64,000 nucleotides of DNA from Coptis chinensis. Its lineage: Eukaryota; Streptophyta; Magnoliopsida; Ranunculales; Ranunculaceae. Each line of letters begins with the position of its first letter. Within the stretch, counting starts at the first letter, position 1. Location of the stretch: the NCBI GenBank assembly GCA_015680905.1, contig CM027381.1, positions 15,043,501-15,107,500 of the forward strand. The letters are read 5' to 3'. Below the pieces are notes generated by a model. It was not told the DNA's origin. It was given only the letters and a program-made list of their open reading frames with translations, and did not search any database. Positions 44,400 through 56,169 of this stretch are shown here, one piece after another. The position numbers and the translations under genes are program-made.

Positions 44400-47053
44400 A
44401 TCCACATTACTATGGTAGTCCTCTACATCTTTGAGAAAGTCATCTATCCCGGCCCTCATCAATAATATGTGTATCGACTAGTGTATGAATGAAAATGTTG
44501 AGTCCGACTTTCCAAAGGAAAGAATTTTGGGAATATGATTATCGTGAACGTGTTGTTGAAATAATCTCGGTTTAAGCTCGATCATGCTAACCTCTTCATC
44601 CATAGACGAATCGGGTAACTGCGGTCCTTGTTTTAAAACATTGACTTCAACAAAGAAGATGGCCAAAAGACATGGACATTGAACCATCACGGCAATTAAT
44701 GAGCGATTGGCAGTTGCCGGAAAGGACGCCCTAAAATGATCGACAGTGTCGTTAGCGACTTCTCAGATCGAGGACTACAAAATCAGCCGGATAGTAGAAA
44801 TCCTGAACTTTTACAAAGCATTTTCGACTACACCCTTAGGATACTTAATAGACCGATCAGCTAATTGCAACGCCATTTTAGTGGGTTGCATCTTGTCTAG
44901 ACCTATTTGTCTATACAAATAAAATGGGAGTAAGTTAACACTAGCCCCCGTGTCTAATAACGCCGTCGTCAGATAGGAATCTCCTAAGGTGCATTGTACA
45001 TGCAGATGGGGCGACCGTGGTCCTTGTACTTAACAATTCCATTATGTTCGTGATAAGGTTGGGAATTGTTACATTAAAAGGCGCCTTTTGGTATATTTGT
45101 CTTACGCCTAGTAGTACACAATTCCTTAAGAAACTTAGCATGATGTGGTAGCTTTTAATAGCTTCGAGGAAGGGAAGGTTTATAGTTAGATTCTTAAAAA
45201 TGTCCCTAATCTCCTCGTAATTTGTATCCCTAGTTAACATGGCTAATTTTTGTGGAAACGGTGGTTTCGTCTATATTTAGCAATGGTATCACCGGATGTT
45301 TAACCGTGGCTTTACGTTTCTTAGGTTGTGTTGTTACCGGTACCTCTACAAATGGTAGGCTCTTCAGTTTCTATTTCGGTATCTAGTAAAATAGTAGGTG
45401 TAGGGTTATCTTTTGGGGGGTAACTATAGGTATAGTTACCTTGTTATCAACCACTCTGCTAATCCGGAGAGTGGTGATGGCATTTATCTCACCTACATTT
45501 TCATATTCATTACTAGTATTATTGGTTACCTCAAAGGCTGTGTTTGTTGTTTTAGGATTAGGTATTGCGTGACTTGGCAACACACCTTTGGTTTGGGCTT
45601 TATCTTGAGCCAACCGTTGGGTTAAATTATTAACGGATTGTAGAAGCCGCTGGTTAGATTGAGCCATGGTTTGAAAAGTTTTGGCTCACTTGTATGAAGG
45701 TGTCAAGGCGATCCGTTGTGTGGGTGTAGTAGTCACGGGTGGTGGACCGAACTATTTCACGGAATTATTTGTTGGTGGATTCTGATAATTATTATTGACC
45801 AAAACGATACCTCTATTAGCATTATAATTATTATAATTACCTTGACCTTGTGCTTGACCTTGTCGAGGTTGCACTTGGTTGTTATAATTATTAAAATTAC
45901 CCCGACCGCCCCTCGCCGTAGTGGGAGCTTGGTTAAAGCCGTATGCGTGGAGCCTAACATATTGATTATTGTACCCTTGAGGTGTGACTTGTTGGTTATT
46001 TCTCCAACCGGAGTTGGGATTTTGTCTCCAAGGGCTTAGGTTCACTATTAATGGAACAAGCCCGCTTCATAGGCTATAGGACGATGGAGTCGGGATGCTC
46101 GTGGACTCCAACGTAAACTACATGGGTTTGAATTTACATTCATGACGGGATAGGCTTTTGTTGTACGTAAATGGCCTCTACCTTTTTAGTGAGTGATTCG
46201 ATTAGAGAGTTTTAAGCTCGAATCGTGTTTAATTTCAAACATACCAGCCGCCTTTAACTCAGTATTAGTAGAACTAGCGGAGCCGAGTAATCGCCACTAC
46301 CCCCAATTATTATTTCGCTTAGTTTGGTCCTCTAAAATTTATAAGCCTCCGAGGCTCCTTTGCTTAAGAAACTACCCCCATTCATTATGTCAAGGACTTC
46401 TTTATGGTGGTGTAGAAGTCCTTTGAAAAGGCACGAACTAACGTGTCTTTCGCTAAGTTATGATGTGGACACTCTATAAGGAGATCGGGTGAAACGATTC
46501 CAAGCCTCCGAAAATGATTTATGAGGATTTTGTCGAAAGAAATGAATCTTGGAAAGCATCTCATCCGTCTTTAGGGGTGGGTAAAAATGTTCCATAAACA
46601 AATTTGAACAAGTTTAGCCCACGAAGTCCACGTAATTAGGCTTTTGGCGCTAACCAAGACGTCGCCTTATCGGCTAAGGTGAAAGGGAATACCCTTAATT
46701 TAATTTGTTCCGCATCAACCGTAGGATGGTGGAATGTTGTTAGGACTTGTTCAATCCTACGATGTGTCCGATAAGGTTTTTCATGGTCTAAACCATGAAA
46801 AACGGGTAACAAATTAAAAATATTTGGAGGGATTCTCAAATCCCATTTGGTCCGCTAGAACGATGCAAGATTTGGGGCTATCGCCAAGGCTTTGTAGAAG
46901 TTCGAGAGGAGTCTCTTTCTTCCCCATTATATCGGGTGTGTGTGAAATAGTAGTTAGAGGTGTAGTGGGTGGTATACTAGATAGATTTGATTGTTGATGT
47001 TGTTGTGTATTTACGCTCGGTGTTTTGTTCGGCCGGACCTTAATCTCATGCAA
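44400..47053 (-). pseudogene. E3 gag and aspartic protease, broken
   Basis: Gag starts around 47053 (MHEIKVRPNKTPSVNTQQHQ) and has PPNIFNLLPVFHGL and IKLRVFPFTLADKATSWLA (46839-46636), the core of a Gypsy gag. A degenerate CCHC knuckle, split by a frame change, lies near 46090-46130. An Asn/Gln-rich stretch (46045-45752) and AITTLRISRVVDNKV (45667-45383) follow. The protease motif LLDTGASVNLLPF, with the catalytic Asp intact, can be read at about 44920-44960, followed by LQLADRSIKYPKG. The last part, DEEVSMIELKPRLFQQ (44690-44478), ends in an acidic segment near 44400. Frameshifts and stops separate the pieces. Confidence 0.75.
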
Positions 47054-47623
47054 GACTAAGTCGAACTTAACTAAACATGCAACACTCCAAACAATTCGAT
47101 ATACTAGTAGAAACCTCTAACCGAGATGCGAGGTGTGGAAGAAAGGAATACCTGATTCAAGGCCTTGCTTCGCTTTATGAATAACGCCTTGTTTATGCTT
47201 GTTCGTATATAGAGCAAAAGTTAGAACACTGAAAAATATGAAAGATCAAAGTTTGAATCAAAACCGCCGAAATCCGAAAAATTTAACACGGTATTTCCAA
47301 GGCCGATAGATAGGCCTTCCCTCCGAAATTGTCAAATTACAGTGTTTTAGCGCTGTTCGCGCCCAAATGGGGCGGGTCGCTCGGTGTAAATTCAATTACA
47401 TGTTTGAGCTGGTCGCTTTTTGTATGTATGCTGGCGCTGGCGCTGGTAGACGAAATTCCAAGAACTTAGCTGGTCGCTCTCCTTTGCTGGGCCCGGTATT
47501 TTTCTCGAATTTGTCAATGAAATGGGCAACCACAATGATGAAACAAACAAGGGTGGGTGGGTTTAATGGAACTTAAAAATGACTACTTCTACAAGGAAAA
47601 CAATGCTAAAGTGCAACTAAGAT

Positions 47624-47636
47624 GGCAGCGACGCCA
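47624..47636 (-). promoter_or_regulatory. E3 primer-binding site (tRNA-Asp-like)
   Basis: TGGCGTCGCTGCC on the minus strand, two bases inside the 5' LTR, differs in two positions from the plant tRNA-Asp complement TGGCGCCGTTGCC. Confidence 0.8.
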
Positions 47637-47638
47637 TT

Positions 47639-49061
47639 TGATAAGAGTAAAATGAATAGTTTACCTACGAAATAAACGATGAATTCAAAACGTAAGTAAA
47701 CTAAAACTAGACTTTTACGAGTCTCGATTATCAAAGCTTCTACTCTCGATGCGAATTGCACTAAGTGGAGTAGAAAGTTCGTTCCACTCCTAGTTCCCTA
47801 GCATGGATTGTTTTCTAAGTCTAAGAAATCAGTCTTAAAGTCAATGAGAGCTTTACTTAAATGTTATGCTAACAAGACGTTAATTTAAATAACGAGATAT
47901 AATAAATAACAAGATAAAATATAAACTAAAGTTAATCTAATGGCTACGGAAATACGATTGTTTGAATCTAGATAAATAAATTGTAGGGAATTGAATCCAC
48001 CTCGAATCCAACTTAACGACCTACCTAGTAGAATGTTGTATCTCAATTCTCCACGCTCTTACGGCGAAATTTCGAAGTTCTAATCCCTAGTGTTCATGGC
48101 ATTCCTACCGGATACTAACTAGCATGTGAGGTCGTCCACCCATTCTCATGGCGAAACACGACCTTCTAGAGTGGAATAGATTCTACAACCAATTCTATAC
48201 TAAACAACTAAGTCTTCATCAAGGCTTCATCAACCCCTCTAATGGAGGTTTTAGCCTTGAGTCATCAAAACATCATTTCCCATATTATTATAACTAAACA
48301 TACTATCAAGATTTGAAATTTACTTAATTTAAACAATAATGAAATCTAATTTAATGACTAAAATGAAATAAGGACAGGAATTGAAATTAGATCTAGAATT
48401 GGAAATGACAAAATCGAAATTAACAAATAGCTATTTATTTATTAATACTAATGAAGAACTATGATTCTAATAGTTTTAATCTAAGACAAGAATTTGAATT
48501 AAAACTAAACTTAATTAAAACAATCAAATCTAGATCTAGAAGCTATTCTAATGGCTACTTTCTATTCTAAGCTATGAACCCTAATTCTCTACTAATTAAT
48601 CTACCATTAACAATGAGCTAAGCTTTTGTTTTTATACATCCAGATCCAAAAATCGTGCATGGGCTTGGAGCCATGTTTTGGGCCAGAGAATCAGGCCCAA
48701 AACCCAATTCTTTCAGTCCAAAAAGGCCTCTTCAGCTAGATTCGGCTTCAACAGACTTTTCATCCACTTTTGCTCCTCTGATTGGGTCAAGGCTTGGACC
48801 ATTGCAAATCTCTTTCCGAACCGGTCGTTTTGACATAAGGTAGGCCCAATTCCGAGGTCTGAGTCCAAAGATATGGCATTCGAAGTTCTCACGACTTTTG
48901 TCGCTTTATCTCGCTAAAGTGGCACATTTCTGCATAATGGACTTTGAAGCCCGAAATGCATAAAAACACATAATCAGTATTAACTCTTACTTATTATTCA
49001 CATAATTGGTCTAATAGTATGATTATTAAGGGGTTAAAACTACAGTTTTGGGCTCTTATCA
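47639..49061 (-). repeat. E3 5' LTR
   Basis: This 1423-bp LTR is the partner of 32936-34352. Plus-strand ends TGATAAGAG and GGGCTCTTATCA. TATA-like box (minus) at 48629-48636. A related solo LTR lies at 56170-57692. Confidence 0.9.
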
Positions 49062-49066
49062 AGTAG

Positions 49067-50099
49067 CATAAATTAGTGGAACTTGTTTGTAATAGATAGA
49101 GATATAAAGAAAAAAAAAGGAAAAATGAATTTTTTTTTTAGGAAATATGAGTTTTTGATTTACTATATGGATGAACATGAGTGAACACTTGGTTGAAGCT
49201 CTAAACTTACCAAGAGATTAGAGTTTTCATTGCCTTGAGAAGTTCAAGTGTGCGAGGAGAGTCGTAAATCATACGCTCGCACACTTTGAATTAACTTGGT
49301 AATCAACACTCTACCTAAGTTTAGCTCTAATTAATCTAGATAATCTATCTAAACTAGTTAATCTATTAGATTAGTATTAGTGTTAGTTTACTTTTATGTT
49401 TTGGGCCCTTGAAGGCAAAGTTGTTTAATTATCAAGAACCCAGATTGTGGGCTTTTTAAGTGGACCTTTTTTTTGTAACTTAAAATAGGGAAAAACTCGA
49501 ACGGTTGGGCTTGATTCTCAGATCATGCACCAACCAACGTCACCTTCTCCTCAAGCAGCGTGTAAGCACGGCTTGAGAGGTAAATTCTAAACCTCCTCGA
49601 AGCCCATGTAAGAGGATACCTTGTGTGTTCAAGCATGCTACGTGATTGTTTGAAATTTAATTTTCGCATAAGGCTGAACCCGAGCCACATAACAACCACT
49701 GGGAAGTCATTCCCCAATGTAGATAAATTGGACGTTGCTTGATTACTGACTCCCTAGACCAAAAAAATGAATTAAAATCAATCAACTAGAGCCCAAAGTA
49801 GTCACGCTCCTCCAAAAAAGGACAAAAATATAGCCACGAGGATTTAGAGTAATCGATAAGTTAGTAGATTTCGGTAGACCAACTACCTTCCTCACTCCCC
49901 TCCCCCAGATTCATCGTGAGTGAGATTCTTAGTAGCACACAACTTGGTGAAGTCACTGCCTACTCTTCTGAGCTGTGTAGTAGAGCCATCCTAGTCTCGC
50001 GCCTAATTGTTCATTTGAACAGGGCATAGTAATCTATAGACCAAGCAAATATTTTCAAAAATCCAAAAAAATGAATTTATACTATTTGTGCATCATCAT
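49067..50099 (+). other. Element H leader, between E3 and gag remains
   Basis: About 1 kb without a usable frame continues 32930 once E3 is removed. It holds a short inverted pair around GTGTGCGAGGAGAGTCG and CATACGCTCGCACAC (49250-49285). Confidence 0.35.
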
Positions 50100-50647
50100 T
50101 GATTGAGCATTCATGTCTTATCAATATGCGTTGCAACCGTCATAAAATTACAATGCAAATTCAGAACCTTGTTCTATTTGCAGTAGTCCTTATCACTGGT
50201 TATCCCATTGTCCATCATATACCAAATTTGAGTCTACTACGAGAAATCCTTACGATTACGAACTTCAATTTTCAAACTTCTCTAGTACCATACACTCAAG
50301 AGTTTTCTAATCATGTCGACAATTCATGGAGTTTCACCACAAATAGTCAACCACCATTCATATATCTACCAGGTTAGTCAGAGTACGGTCTCACCGAAAA
50401 CCCATTACCATTCACATCACCTTCCATATCAAATTTATATTCCACTCCACTATCCATCACAGACCAACTCTACCAGGAATTGGCCAAGCAAACAAATACT
50501 AACTCAGCAAATAGCAACTACCTTATGTTTTCTCCAGTCCGATTCACAAGAGGCCACATCTGAGACTAATATTCTTCCCACCAGTCTAGAACCCATCCAA
50601 CAAGAGAAACAAGGTGTTACTATAACAAAGCCAATTCTAAAGCCTAT
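50100..50647 (+). pseudogene. Element H gag remains with CCHC knuckle, left of E2
   Basis: The frame beginning at base 50170 gives CSICSSPYHWLSHC, an exact CX2CX4HX4C knuckle (50170-50211), followed by PSYTKFEST. The continuation shifts among frames: LYQELAKQTNTNSANSNYLM in one, PTSLEPIQQEKQGV in another. Retrotransposon gag proteins have this kind of knuckle. The frame of the first continuation runs across the E2 insertion point into the frame at 62473. It is clearly decayed, and the lineage is not identified. Confidence 0.5.
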
Positions 50648-51192
50648 TGGTAACTGCTCAAAAAGTGCAATTTAACCCTCGATTATGCCTTGTTTAGCCA
50701 TCTTAGTGGACTAATAGTATTTGTAAGCTATGTTTTATGATTCAATAGGTGAAAGAGAGAGTTTTGTGGAATATTAGAAAAAAAGGGGTAAAACGGAGCA
50801 ATTCGGAGCATTAAGGATCACATGGGAAGCCCGTGGACAATCATGGAGAAGGCCAAGGAATTGAAGCTATTAAAGATGCGACTTGGACCTATTTTAAAGC
50901 CTATTTGGAAGCCCAAGGCCAAAGGATTCGTTGCTTGGACCAAAGCCCGCAAAAGAGGATAGAATGATGGAGCAGAAGAGACAAAATAGACTTCCACATC
51001 TGGGACGCATGGATTGCGCGTCCATACACATTGATCGCGTATGAGACACATGGATTGTGCATCCAGACGCATGAATCGACACTGTAGCCAATTCCTTCTC
51101 AGTTTTGGAGATGAAGTTGGACTCTGAAAGAAGTCTATTTGTATTAGGAAACAAATGACGGTTTGGAATGCTTCTAGAACTCATTGTAACCC

Positions 51193-51202
51193 CTATAAAT
51201 AG
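51193..51202 (+). promoter_or_regulatory. TATA box of E2 5' LTR
   Basis: CTATAAATAG, followed by AGGACCTAAG, is conserved in all four LTRs of the E1/E2 family, where only the flanks vary. Confidence 0.6.
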
Positions 51203-51540
51203 AGGACCTAAGTGCCTCATGTAATTTGCCAATTCACTTATATTATTGTCTCTAGAACTTGAGGCAGAGAGAGATTAATAATAAAAGATTTGGTTTTAAC
51301 TAGCTGAGTTTTAACAAATTAGTCTTTCTAGTCTTATGTTCTTCGACTCTTCTTCTTCTCGTTCGTCGTGTTTTCCTTCTTTATGGAAGGCTAATCTTCT
51401 CCTTCAAGGGAGGAGATGAAGCCGATGCTTAGGGTTTGTTGATTCTTTTGGTTCATGGTGTTATTTAATCAGGTTAGTTCTTTATGTTTTTAGTTATTAG
51501 TTCAATTGCCCAGACCAGGGGATGGAAGTATAGATTAAGG

Positions 51541-51685
51541 TTTTTATTTATTGCAATCGAATATCATGCTAGTTTAGGGTTTTATTTATTGCAATTGAAT
51601 ATTTCCTAGTGACATGCTTTTATTTATTGCAATTGAATATAATGCTAGAATAGTGTTTTATTTATTGTAATTGAATATTATACTA
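51541..51685. repeat. TTTATTTATTGCAATTGAATA array in E2 5' LTR
   Basis: Four units, spaced about 30-45 bp, share TTTTATTTATTGCAAT(T/C)GAATAT. The 3' LTR has the same four at 61771-61915; the E1 LTRs have at most one. Confidence 0.85.
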
Positions 51686-52239
51686 TTATTCTCTACTTTT
51701 CTTCTAGTTGTGTAGTGTTTTAGAGTAAGGAAATTATTCATTGTGTTTGCCTTAGATGGTGATTCATTGAATAGCTGCCCAAGCTCACATAAAAGGAAAG
51801 AAGATACTAGTAACATGAACATAGGAACAACCTTAAGTAGAGTTAATTGTTAACGATGTTTCATCCAAGAGGGCATCGGCAGTCGCTCGATTGCCTAATT
51901 GTAGTCTACTTGTGAGAACAACCATGAAGCAAAAGGTCATTGAATCAAAAGTATTGGTGGATTCTAATCTCTTGAATTCCCTCTCTTATAAATTCTCAAT
52001 AGTTTAGTTTAGTTTAACATTAGAATCTAAAATCTATAATAGTAGTTTTTAATCCTTCAAACCCCCTTTCTAGTCTTGTCCTTCATATAAACATACACTT
52101 AAAAGTGGAACGATACCCTACTCATCCTTTACTTATTGAGGGATAATTAGGTTTTGATACCCTTCTATTTGTTCAGTGACCATCATCTATCTATATCATC
52201 CATATACCATCTCACACACAAAAAAGAGGCAGTGTCAAA

Positions 52240-52252
52240 TGGCGCCGCTGCC
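52240..52252 (+). promoter_or_regulatory. E2 primer-binding site (tRNA-Asp-like)
   Basis: TGGCGCCGCTGCC, two bases after the LTR, is identical to the site of E1 and differs in one base from the plant tRNA-Asp complement. Confidence 0.85.
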
Positions 52253-52727
52253 ATTTTAAGTTGTTTATGTTTAACATTTTCTTTCAAAGATTAGAACTTT
52301 GGATTTTGAGATAATTTTAGCCGCATCATCCATCCTTTTGAGAAAGAGAGAAGCTTGAAGGACATCTCAAAGACAAGATCTACCATCCAGGTTAGTCGAA
52401 TCTTCATTCTTTTTCTTTCATTCTTAGTATAGTTGCATCATAGTTTAGTTTTATTGCTTTCTAGTATAATTGCATTTAGGACCTTTTCAACAATTGAAGT
52501 TGTAAGCCAACACAGTGAAACATCAAACTCTAGTGTTTCTTGTCTGAATTTTGACAAACGGACTATCGTCGTGGGCCGTGGTACTTAAGCAATCCAAGTG
52601 ATTCACCATAACCCTAGAAGAGACAGCTTTAGACAACGGGCGAGATACTAGCTGCAAAGCCCAACTCAGTTGAAGGAAAGTAGTTTTGCATATTAGTATA
52701 ATTTAGAATAGTTGCATATTAGTTTAA

Positions 52728-53573
52728 TTGCATTCAGGAGAGAAAACTAGTTGTTGCAGAGGCCCATTGCAGAGGCCCATATGTGACTTTTTTCAGGAGG
52801 AAAGGAAAGAAATTGTTAAATTCCAAGCTAGACTCTGTGATTACATACATGAGGATAGATGGTCCTTCTCCAACGAAATGACACTAGTACTCCATCAGCT
52901 GGGCATCGACATCTCTAAGCTACCCCAACCTGACAGTTCCAAAGAAGATTCAAGAGTTTGGATCGATTCTATAAATGGGCACTTCACAGTGGCAGCGGCA
53001 GTTGAAAGCATCAGGAAAAAAGCACCGAAATCAGCTTGGAGTAAGTTCATTTGGAGCGCCAAAATTCTGCCGAGAACACAGGGTATTGCTTGGAAACTAG
53101 CGCATGGTGCGGCTAGAACGGATGACCAGCTGCAAAAAAGGAAGTTTCACCTTGCATCTAGATGCTGTATTTGCCAAAATCAGGAAGAAACGCTGGAACA
53201 TATCCTATTCCATTGCGCCTTTGCTAAGAAGATTTGGCAGTTTGCTCAGCAAATCTTTCAAATTCAGCGGGATTTGGAGTCCTTCTCTGATGTGCGGCAG
53301 CAGTGCAAGCACTACAGCTCACTCATCTTGGATATGTGGAAGGCTTGCTCCTTGACGATCATCATGGTCGTCAGTCTTTGGAAAACCAGGAACAAAGCCC
53401 TCTATGACGACAAAGCTCCAAGCTACACACAAGTTTGCTTCTTGGTCAGGAGAGCGATTACAAGAGCGCATCATAAGTCCTCGGGGATTATGGAAAACTC
53501 GATGCATGACCTCAAGATTCTAAAGCATTTCCAGCTACAGCTCAAATTTCGCAGAGTCCCCAAAGATCTTTGA
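52728..53573 (+). pseudogene. LINE ORF2 zf-RVT region (truncated)
   Basis: A 281-codon frame is the part of an L1-like ORF2 between polymerase and RNase H. It has FIWSAKILPRTQGIAWKLAHG, TDDQLQKRKF and the zinc-binding CCICQNQEETLEHILFHC, then LWKTRNKALYDDK. The first ATG lies in the E2 sequence before the insertion, so the frame start has no meaning; the LINE is truncated. The frame is open up to a TGA at 53571-53573. Confidence 0.8.
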
Positions 53574-54181
53574 GTGCTATTATTACTTCCTCCTCCCGTA
53601 TACTCAAGATAAACACCGACGGATGTTCGAAAGGAACCGGGAAGATCGTGGTGGGGATATATCTTCTAAAACTACAGAGGAGATTTTTGGGAGCAACTGG
53701 CGGTGGGATGGGTATATCCACTAACTACATGGCGGAAACAATGGCTATTATACGTGCCATTAAACAGTGATTGATTTGGGTTGGCTTATCTTTGGGTAGA
53801 ATGCGATTCTACTTCAGCTTGTCCGTGCTTTCGAACAACACAACACATTGGAGAGTCAAAGAAACCCGGCAATCTTTGAAAGATAAAGCCCATGGATTAA
53901 CCTCACTTCATCTTGGCGCGCACCAACTGGGAGCGGACAAATTGACGCCGCATTGAGCAGGAGGCTGCGTTAACACGGGGGACAAGATATGGTGGATTTC
54001 TCGACCTTCATTCATGATTCATCTGGAGAACCATCATACGACTTATTATCGTTTTGTTCACTAGATCTTCTTTTCTAGTGCAGGCTTGTATCTTTTTGTT
54101 TTCTTTTTCTACTACATTTGCTATCATGTAATCCTTATTCTTTATAATTAATCAATTACCTTTAACAAAAAAAAAAAAAAA
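52737..54181 (+). mobile_element. 5'-truncated LINE in the E2 leader
   Basis: A 1.45-kb L1-like fragment ends in a 15-base A tail (54167-54181). ATTCA flanks it on both sides (52732-52736 and 54182-54186), a minimal target duplication since the A tail may hide more. It holds the end of ORF2 and a 3' untranslated region. Comparison with the E1 leader, which lacks it, confirms it as an insertion. The element has TTGCAGAGGCCCA repeated near its 5' end (52752-52780). Confidence 0.85.
53570..53956 (+). pseudogene. LINE ORF2 RNase H (broken)
   Basis: The RNase H domain of the truncated LINE continues in a shifted frame, overlapping the previous stop as TGAG/ATGA. It has RILKINTDGCSKGTGK with the first catalytic Asp, and NYMAETMAIIRAIKQ with the conserved Glu. 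A TGA stop follows at 53768-53770. Beyond it the expected GWLxLWVECDS part is read only across frame changes, and the frame fades at about 53956. Confidence 0.75.
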
Positions 54182-54248
54182 ATTCAAGCATAGTAGGATA
54201 GTTTTTCATCATCTTCGCATAACAAGAATACTAGACAAGATTGATTCA

Positions 54249-56169
54249 ATGGCCGCTCGCAATGATGGAGGTGTTATAGACTTGAATAATTCTGAAGCTA
54301 TCCCACCCATGCAAGCACAACAGAGGAAGAAGCTGAGAGATTTCTATTCGCCAATCATTGGAGACCCACCCAGCAGTATTGTTTTTCCAGAGACAGAATC
54401 TAACCAGTTTGAACTTAGAGCATCAGTAATCTTTATGCTTCCAAAGTTCAATGGTTCGCATAATGTTCACCATATGTTCACATGAACAAATTTCTATCGA
54501 TCCCTAAACTTTCAAGAACCAGAATATCAAAGATGAGAGTATCAAGTTGATTCTTTTTCCACTCTCACTCGAAGGTAAAGCCTCTGAATGGTTAACTGCA
54601 CAGCCGATCAATTCAATAGACAACTGGGAGAAATGGAGAACGAAGTTTATGAACAAGTTCTACCCACCCCAGAAGATTGATGCCATGCAGCAAGCCATCA
54701 GCAATTTTGAAGGGAAGGTGACTGAAGAATATCATCAAAGCTAGGAGAAATTCAATAATCTGCTAGTCTCATGTCCACATCATGGTTATGATAAGAGCAC
54801 ACTAGCTCATTTTTTCTATCGAGGACTCTCAATGATGAACTAGCAAATGATACATTCAATGGACAAAGGCAAGTTTACATCAATGGATGGAGAGGAAGCT
54901 TACAACTTTCTCGAGAATTTAGCTGAAGAAACACAACAATGGACTACTAACAATGAGGATGTCGCTAGCATGGAGGGGGAGCCAAAGCAATTTGGTTACC
55001 AAGCACATGAACAAGCAGATCAAGAACTGAAGTCTACATTGGCCAGCCTTGCCACCAGCATTGAAACTCTGAGTAAGAAATTCAACCAGTTCTCTATGAA
55101 TCCCTCCAAGATCAACAAGTCTCAAGCTAAGTCTCTCCCAGTCATGCAAGCTAGCTGATATCTTGTGAAGTCTGCTCGCACACTTCTCATGCAACTCTAG
55201 AATGTCCCGTTACTATCAACATGCATCGGTTGGAGAGTACAATATAAACTCATTTCGTGAGGCCCAACCAAGGTGGTAATAACTTTCAAGGCAATTATTG
55301 GAGACGAACGGCTGGACCCCTGTGTTCTCAAGATCAAAGTTATATTCCACGCAGACAAGTCAAGCTTCACAGTTGGTTCCTCAACAACAATTATACTCTC
55401 CAGAATTCCAATACAAGTGGAGAGTTAGTGCCCGATCCTAGGAGAAATTATGCCGCACTGCCCAACCCGAGAATGCTATTACTTTGCTATCACAGAAAAA
55501 ATCAGAAGTTTGAAAGTGTTCTAGAGCTTATTGCACACATTTTCAAATTGAATCTCCAAAGATCTCGTGCAAGTCAATGTTCTAGAATGGAGTCTCTAGA
55601 AGCTAAGGTTGACCAACTCACTACTGCTTTGTCTGTAAAGACACAAGCCACTCAACCTAGCTTATTGGAACCAATATTGAGGAGTGAAGATGTATGCCAC
55701 ATTGGGACAACTTCTAGTACTGATCACCTTCATGATCATGTTAGCTCAGTTACTACTCTCAGATCAGGACTGAAGATAGACAACAAGGTTGACTTACCTT
55801 CTCATGATGACATTGTTAAAGAGCAATCGATTAAGATTTCAAATCAAGTTCGAAAGGAAGTGAGGGAAATCCTTTCCACTCCCATTTGTCATGATAACCA
55901 AGACAAGATATGCAAGAATGCCAAAGAGAAAGAAGAGCAGACACATGCTGATGTGTTTGTACCGAATGAACCTTTTTCTATGTTTTTTCCTCAAAGCAAA
56001 AAGGACAAGCAATTTTTAGAGATGAAGGAAGCATTTGAGAAAAATAGCATCAATATCCCCTTTCTCAAAGCAATCAAGCAGTTGCCATCATATGCTAAAT
56101 TCTTGAAGGATGCATGCAACATAAAGAGAAGTACTCATGTTCCAAAGCGAGCGTTTCTAGCTGGACAAA
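54249..56169 (+). pseudogene. E2 gag, broken, left of the solo LTR
   Basis: Gag starts MAARNDGGVIDLNNSEAI, matching the E1 gag start, and continues through four frames. They read FPLSLEGKASEWLTAQP and MNKFYPPQKIDAM (54547-54744), EEAYNFLENLAEETQQW (54847-55158) and a CX2CX4HX4C knuckle CEVCSHTSHATLEC (55164-55205). A long last frame (55257-56169) has VSSVTTLRSGLKIDNK and NIPFLKAIKQLPSYAKFLKD. The last codons before the solo LTR read RAFLAGQ; the frame resumes in register behind the solo LTR at 57693, so the insertion itself, not a frameshift, ended it. Confidence 0.82.

Larger units (their letters stand above)
32936..49061 (-). mobile_element. E3: pol-less Athila-like element, TSD AGTAG
   Basis: A 16.1-kb insertion reads leftward with perfect target duplications AGTAG at 32931-32935 and 49062-49066. 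LTRs are 32936-34352 and 47639-49061, starting TGATAAGAGCCC on the minus strand. A tRNA-Asp-like primer site, gag and protease remains occupy 44700-47636. Reverse transcriptase, RNase H and integrase motifs are absent; instead 36170-42810 holds remains of an open frame of unknown kind, interrupted by a 3.66-kb solo LTR. Without that, E3 would be about 12.5 kb. It looks non-autonomous, and it must have relied on the enzymes of a relative. Confidence 0.85.
50648..52237 (+). repeat. E2 5' LTR
   Basis: This 1590-bp LTR starts TGGTAACTGCTC (mutated from TGATAAGTGCTC) and ends GGCAGTGTCA. It holds a TATA box CTATAAATAG at 51193-51202 and four imperfect TTTTATTTATTGCAATTGAATAT units at 51541-51685 that the E1 LTRs lack. 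Confidence 0.92.
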
